Of a stretch of DNA of 7,728 nucleotides, positions 5,533-7,728 are shown in pieces. A model generated the notes under the pieces. The model saw only the letters and a program-made list of their open reading frames with translations. It was not told the origin of the DNA and made no database searches. The DNA is from Candidatus Margulisiibacteriota bacterium. Its GTDB lineage: Bacteria > Margulisbacteria > Termititenacia > Termititenacales > Termititenacaceae. Positions within the stretch are counted from its first letter, which is position 1. Each line of letters opens with the position of its first letter. The DNA is taken from assembly GCA_031267055.1 (NCBI GenBank), contig JAIRZV010000119.1:1-7728 (forward strand). Reading direction: 5' to 3'. Both the position numbers and the translations under genes were made by a program.

Positions 5533-6107
5533 ATGAATTAAAATACAAATACTCGCTGCTCTTTCAAAAAGATGGCCTGTTGATTTTTTTGTCACAGCTG
5601 GATTTATTGCGCCTTTTTGGCCGCGTCCTGCAAAAAACGCAATTGCCGATCGCCTACAGTCAGGGTTTTAATCCGCATCCGCGTTATGCTTTGCCATATC
5701 CGTTGCCGGTGGGTTGCGTCAGCCACGCGGAAATGCTGGAGATTTATCTGACGCGGCCGGTCGACGCCGCGGATTTACCCGCGCTTTTCAATCAGTATTT
5801 GCCGCCGGAGCTGAAGGTAATCAAAGCGGTTTTTGGCGCGCTCGCGCCGAAATACTATTTTCGCGTCGTTTTGGACGGAGACAAATCTTTGCCGGAGAAC
5901 TGGCCGGATTTGCTGTTAGAAAAAAAGAACAAAAGAGGCCAGGTAAACCGGTACCGTTTGGGCGATCATGTATGTTTGGAGCAAAAAAGGCGAGAATTAT
6001 TTATTCGCCCCTTGAGTGAAAAAATCCTAAAGGCGGAAAAAATCTGCGCTTTGCTGGGGTTTGGTACAGAGGATATAAACGATATTTTTCGTGAAGTAGA
6101 CGGATAA
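5529..6107 (+). CDS. DUF2344 / radical-SAM-linked family protein
   Basis: 192 residues from GTG 5529, which overlaps the TPR stop codon by four bases (GTGA). The frame is open further upstream, but that part is antisense to nothing and only shadows the TPR gene, and the family N-terminus (KYKYSLLFQKDGLLIFLSQLD) begins right after this GTG. Conserved stretches are LIFLSQLDLLRLFGRVL (about residues 18-34), YSQGFNPHPRYALPYPLPVG (about 43-62), and the A-E-M-L-E-I-Y-L strand (about 67-74). These match the family called radical SAM-linked protein (TIGR03936/DUF2344). Members are usually encoded beside, or fused to, a B12-binding radical SAM protein and often lie near rng/rplU/rpmA. No radical SAM gene is in this window. 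The molecular function is not established. It has no ribosome site of its own, so it relies on coupling. Confidence 0.85.
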   Translation: MNELKYKYSLLFQKDGLLIFLSQLDLLRLFGRVLQKTQLPIAYSQGFNPHPRYALPYPLPVGCVSHAEMLEIYLTRPVDAADLPALFNQYLPPELKVIKAVFGALAPKYYFRVVLDGDKSLPENWPDLLLEKKNKRGQVNRYRLGDHVCLEQKRRELFIRPLSEKILKAEKICALLGFGTEDINDIFREVDG

Positions 6108-6207
6108 ACATTGAGCGCGGTAAATATTTTACCCGAAGCGAACGTAACCTTCAGTGCTATGCCGTGTTCGCGCAGGTAAAGATATTTACCGCGCTAATAA
6201 GAATCCG
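6101..6207. repeat. Long imperfect palindrome between convergent genes
   Basis: The left arm AGCGCGGTAAATATTTTACC (6114-6133) pairs with 6175-6195 (GGTAAAGATATTTACCGCGCT) with a single-base bulge. After a small internal loop, GCGAAC (6138-6143) pairs with GTTCGC (6166-6171). Outside, CGGAT (6101-6105) pairs with ATCCG (6203-6207) across unequal spacers. The whole can fold into one hairpin of about 100 bases, on either strand. No T-tract follows on either side, so it is not a classic intrinsic terminator. It could be a two-way transcription barrier, a mini-element remnant, or a structured RNA. The left outer arm includes the stop codon of the DUF2344 gene. Confidence 0.7.
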
Positions 6208-6210
6208 TGG

Positions 6211-6238
6211 TGCGGAACGGTAAAATATTCGTTCCGTA
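6211..6238. repeat. Second hairpin in the convergent intergenic space
   Basis: CGGAACG (6213-6219) and CGTTCCG (6230-6236) form a perfect 7-bp stem, extended by a G-T and a T-A pair (6211-6238), around the ten-base loop GTAAAATATT. It lies 14 bases before the stop codon of the minus-strand gene, reading on the plus strand. No T-run follows on either strand. It may act with the larger palindrome to separate the convergent transcripts. Confidence 0.55.
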
Positions 6239-6251
6239 ACTGAAATTCCGT

Positions 6252-7271
6252 TCAATTTAAACTCAGATCGTCGAGATAAAACACGCCGCTGGTCTGTGCC
6301 GGGATAATTACGCGCAGGCCGTAATAATAATCTGCGCCGCCGTTAAGCAGCAAAGGCAAGGTGAGTTTTTGCCAGGTTGGTTCACGCAAAGTGATTTGAT
6401 ACTGGCGGACTTTGCGCGCCTCGCCAAAACTTAGTTTTTTATGATCCTCGCCGGTTTCCGGTATCAAAGTCAGGGTTAGCGGATATTCACTGCGCAACGC
6501 CAAACTGGTCTTGATCGGCGTAAGGTCGGTATTTTTCTTGGGCTTGGGGTTCTTCAGCGGAAAAAAGATTTCCGCCGGATTTTCCCGCGTTTCAAAAGAA
6601 CACTGCAGAGATTTACCCTGCGCGCCGTAATGATTTTGGCTTTCCACAGCCAGCGCGATAGAAGCGTTGCGCGTATTGATTTCCGGCAACACTGCATAAA
6701 TACTCTTGGTGTCATTGTCAAAATTGTAAACGATTTGATAGCTCGGCTTTATTTTTTCCGCTTTTTCCAGCGTGATGTCGTCCAGATACAAAGTAATTTC
6801 CCCGTCTTCAGCCGGCAGCAGTTGCACATAAATTTTGCGCAAGTCGTTGATATTGATCTCGCGGTTGACCAGCGGTATCTCGGCTTTTTGCCATTGGCGG
6901 GTGAGCGTTTGGTCAGGCAGGTAGTTTTTGATATTTTCAAAAGCGGTTATCGAGCGGCTGTCCGCCAGAGCGATCTCCATTTCGCAGCTGGTGTCCGTCC
7001 GGCAAAAAAAAGCCAGCGTGTCGACCTCCTCGAGATTACTGCGTCCTTCGATCACGATGACCGCCGCGCCGTTTTCTTTTGACGCGGTAAATTTGACCGC
7101 CTGACCGAGCAACGGCGTGTATTCAGTGACGGAGGTTACGGTGACCGGCGGATAACTCGGCGGCACACGCGCCTCAAATTTGCCGTTAAAATCCTGCCAG
7201 ATACCGGCGGACAAAAAAGAACAAAGCGTTAAAATAAATAATTTTGCCGGAGTTTGATAAAATTTACGCAT
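6252..7271 (-). CDS. Secreted protein with two predicted CBM-like beta-sandwich domains
   Basis: 339 residues on the minus strand, reading from ATG at 7271-7269. The N-terminus MRKFYQTPAKLFILTLCSFL, followed by SAG, is a typical Sec signal peptide, likely cut after about residue 22. C17 lacks a proper lipobox (the residue before it is Leu), so a lipoprotein is unlikely. Two domains of similar design follow: about 37-169 ending LYLDDITLEK, and about 177-339 starting YQIVYNFDND and ending FYLDDLSLN. The terminal Y-L-D-D strand and the F-D-N-D opening are typical of galactose-binding-like jelly rolls (CBM11/CIA30-like). The role is probably binding carbohydrate or another ligand in the periplasm or outside; no catalytic domain is visible. 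It converges with the DUF2344 gene and is divergent from rpmE. There is no Shine-Dalgarno sequence. Confidence 0.75.
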   Translation of the reverse strand: MRKFYQTPAKLFILTLCSFLSAGIWQDFNGKFEARVPPSYPPVTVTSVTEYTPLLGQAVKFTASKENGAAVIVIEGRSNLEEVDTLAFFCRTDTSCEMEIALADSRSITAFENIKNYLPDQTLTRQWQKAEIPLVNREININDLRKIYVQLLPAEDGEITLYLDDITLEKAEKIKPSYQIVYNFDNDTKSIYAVLPEINTRNASIALAVESQNHYGAQGKSLQCSFETRENPAEIFFPLKNPKPKKNTDLTPIKTSLALRSEYPLTLTLIPETGEDHKKLSFGEARKVRQYQITLREPTWQKLTLPLLLNGGADYYYGLRVIIPAQTSGVFYLDDLSLN

Positions 7272-7279
7272 ATTCGTTT

Positions 7280-7285
7280 ATTTTA
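7280..7285 (-). promoter_or_regulatory. Possible -10 box for the secreted-protein gene
   Basis: On the minus strand TAAAAT lies eight bases before the ATG, with no Shine-Dalgarno sequence between, so a transcript from here would have a leader of zero to two bases. The -35 region is poor (TTTCCG at 17 bases), which keeps this tentative. Confidence 0.35.
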
Positions 7286-7318
7286 GCAAAGAACAGCGGC
7301 GCCGGAAATATCCGTGCA

Positions 7319-7347
7319 TTGTAAAAAAGCGTCCGGTATTGTAAGAT
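7319..7347 (+). promoter_or_regulatory. Promoter of rpmE (and probably flhB)
   Basis: TTGTAA (7319-7324), a 17-base spacer and TAAGAT (7342-7347), each matching consensus at four of six positions. The predicted start is near 7354, just ahead of GGAGG (7362-7366). I see no clear Zur-type palindrome in the short region. Confidence 0.5.
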
Positions 7348-7372
7348 TAGCCCACTTTTTTGGAGGAAAATT

Positions 7373-7594
7373 ATGCAAAAAGGCATTCATCCCGATTATC
7401 ATGAGGTCACGGCCACTTGTGCCTGTGGCGCGCAGTTTAAGACCGGCTCGACGCTGAAAGATATCCGCGTGGATATCTGCTCGGCCTGCCATCCGCTTTT
7501 CACCGGCAAGCAGAAAATTTTAGACACGGAAGGCCGCGTGGATAAATTTATGAAAAAACTGGCTGTCGCCAAAAAAGCCGCCAGGAAAAAATAG
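7373..7594 (+). CDS. rpmE: 50S ribosomal protein L31, zinc-binding type
   Basis: 73 residues, MQKGIHPDYHEVTATCACGA.... It has the L31 opening K-G-I-H-P-x-Y and four cysteines C16, C18, C36 and C39 in CxC...CxxC arrangement, the zinc-containing (C+) form. Conserved HPLFTGKQK (about residues 40-48) and the D-x-x-GRVDKF segment follow, then a basic tail. L31 bridges the subunits at the central protuberance. GGAGG (7362-7366) is six bases before ATG 7373, and a promoter lies upstream. A minus-strand gene starts about 100 bases away in the opposite direction. The next gene begins 15 bases after the stop codon, in the same reading frame. Confidence 0.95.
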   Translation: MQKGIHPDYHEVTATCACGAQFKTGSTLKDIRVDICSACHPLFTGKQKILDTEGRVDKFMKKLAVAKKAARKK

Positions 7595-7609
7595 CCTCGG
7601 GGGCGGCGT

Positions 7610-7728
7610 GTGGGCGAAGAATCCGGAGATAAAACAGAGGAGCCTACGCCCCATAAACTGCAAGAGTTGCGCAAAAAAGGCCAGGTCGCACATTCCAAAG
7701 AAATTTCCACCGCCGTTTTGCTGATCAT
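7610..7728 (+). CDS. flhB: FlhB/SctU-family export-gate protein, 5' part only
   Basis: The first 39 codons of a gene leaving the window. The product opens (M)GEESGDKTEEPTPHKL and continues QELRKKGQVAHSKEISTAVLLI. The D-K-T-E-E-P-T box, then R-x-K-G-Q-V-A-x-S-K-E-I running into the first hydrophobic segment, is the diagnostic N-terminus of FlhB and its type III secretion relatives. FlhB sits in the inner membrane and switches export specificity during flagellar assembly. GTG 7610 is the only start codon between the in-frame rpmE stop (7592-7594) and the motif, so the start is well fixed; the G-rich stretch at 7599-7603 is a poor ribosome site. Flagellar FlhB is more likely than SctU, but the part seen cannot separate them. 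Confidence 0.85.
   Translation, partial: MGEESGDKTEEPTPHKLQELRKKGQVAHSKEISTAVLLI

Noticed and set aside
6211..6250. Intrinsic terminators for the convergent genes.
   Set aside because: The hairpins are real but neither strand carries the run of T residues needed for a standard Rho-independent terminator.
6630..7082. A 150-codon plus-strand frame.
   Set aside because: It is antisense to the secreted protein gene, which has a signal peptide and domain structure; the frame has no ribosome site or recognisable content.

Overview
The window looks like a chromosomal segment of a two-membrane (diderm), probably flagellated, bacterium. It has an LptF/LptG-type lipopolysaccharide-export permease, a secreted beta-sandwich protein and the 5' end of an flhB-type export gate gene, next to housekeeping genes (tRNA-Ala, ribosomal proteins S21 and L31). 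The gene order (rpsU-lptF/G-TPR-DUF2344, then rpmE-flhB) is not the usual proteobacterial or Firmicutes order. A less-studied phylum is plausible (candidate phyla such as Margulisbacteria or Elusimicrobiota came to mind), but the sequence alone does not settle the taxonomy.

Region 1 (1-1840) is visibly AT-richer and made of small accessory genes. It holds the 3' end of an unrecognised gene, a complete tRNA-Ala(CGC), a broken or split ClbS/DfsB-family gene (helix-1 piece at 281-376, remainder at 378-761), a 31-codon unknown ORF, and a likely toxin-antitoxin locus. That locus has a PIN-domain protein at 892-1368 and two small downstream proteins at 1370-1549 and 1566-1727. It looks like a small acquired or decaying island behind a tRNA gene. 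The PIN gene has an extended -10 box placed so that its mRNA would be essentially leaderless.

Region 2 (1775-6107) is a core, more GC-rich, same-strand block with very short or overlapping junctions: rpsU, an LptF/LptG-family permease, a 785-residue TPR protein and a DUF2344 (radical-SAM-linked family) protein. The TPR and DUF2344 genes overlap by GTGA. A good promoter with an inverted repeat in it precedes rpsU, and a second extended -10 promoter lies in the end of the permease gene ahead of the TPR gene.

Region 3 (6108-6251) is the convergent intergenic space, holding a long imperfect palindrome and a second hairpin, neither with a T-tract. Region 4 is a minus-strand gene (6252-7271) for a secreted protein that appears to have two CBM/jelly-roll-like domains. 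Region 5, divergent from it, is rpmE (zinc-type L31) with its promoter, followed 15 bases later by a GTG-started flhB/sctU-type gene that runs off the window.

I found no CRISPR array, insertion sequence or transposase. The least ordinary items are the split ClbS gene, the PIN gene with two downstream small proteins and a leaderless-type promoter, the large palindrome at 6101-6207, and the rpmE-flhB pairing.
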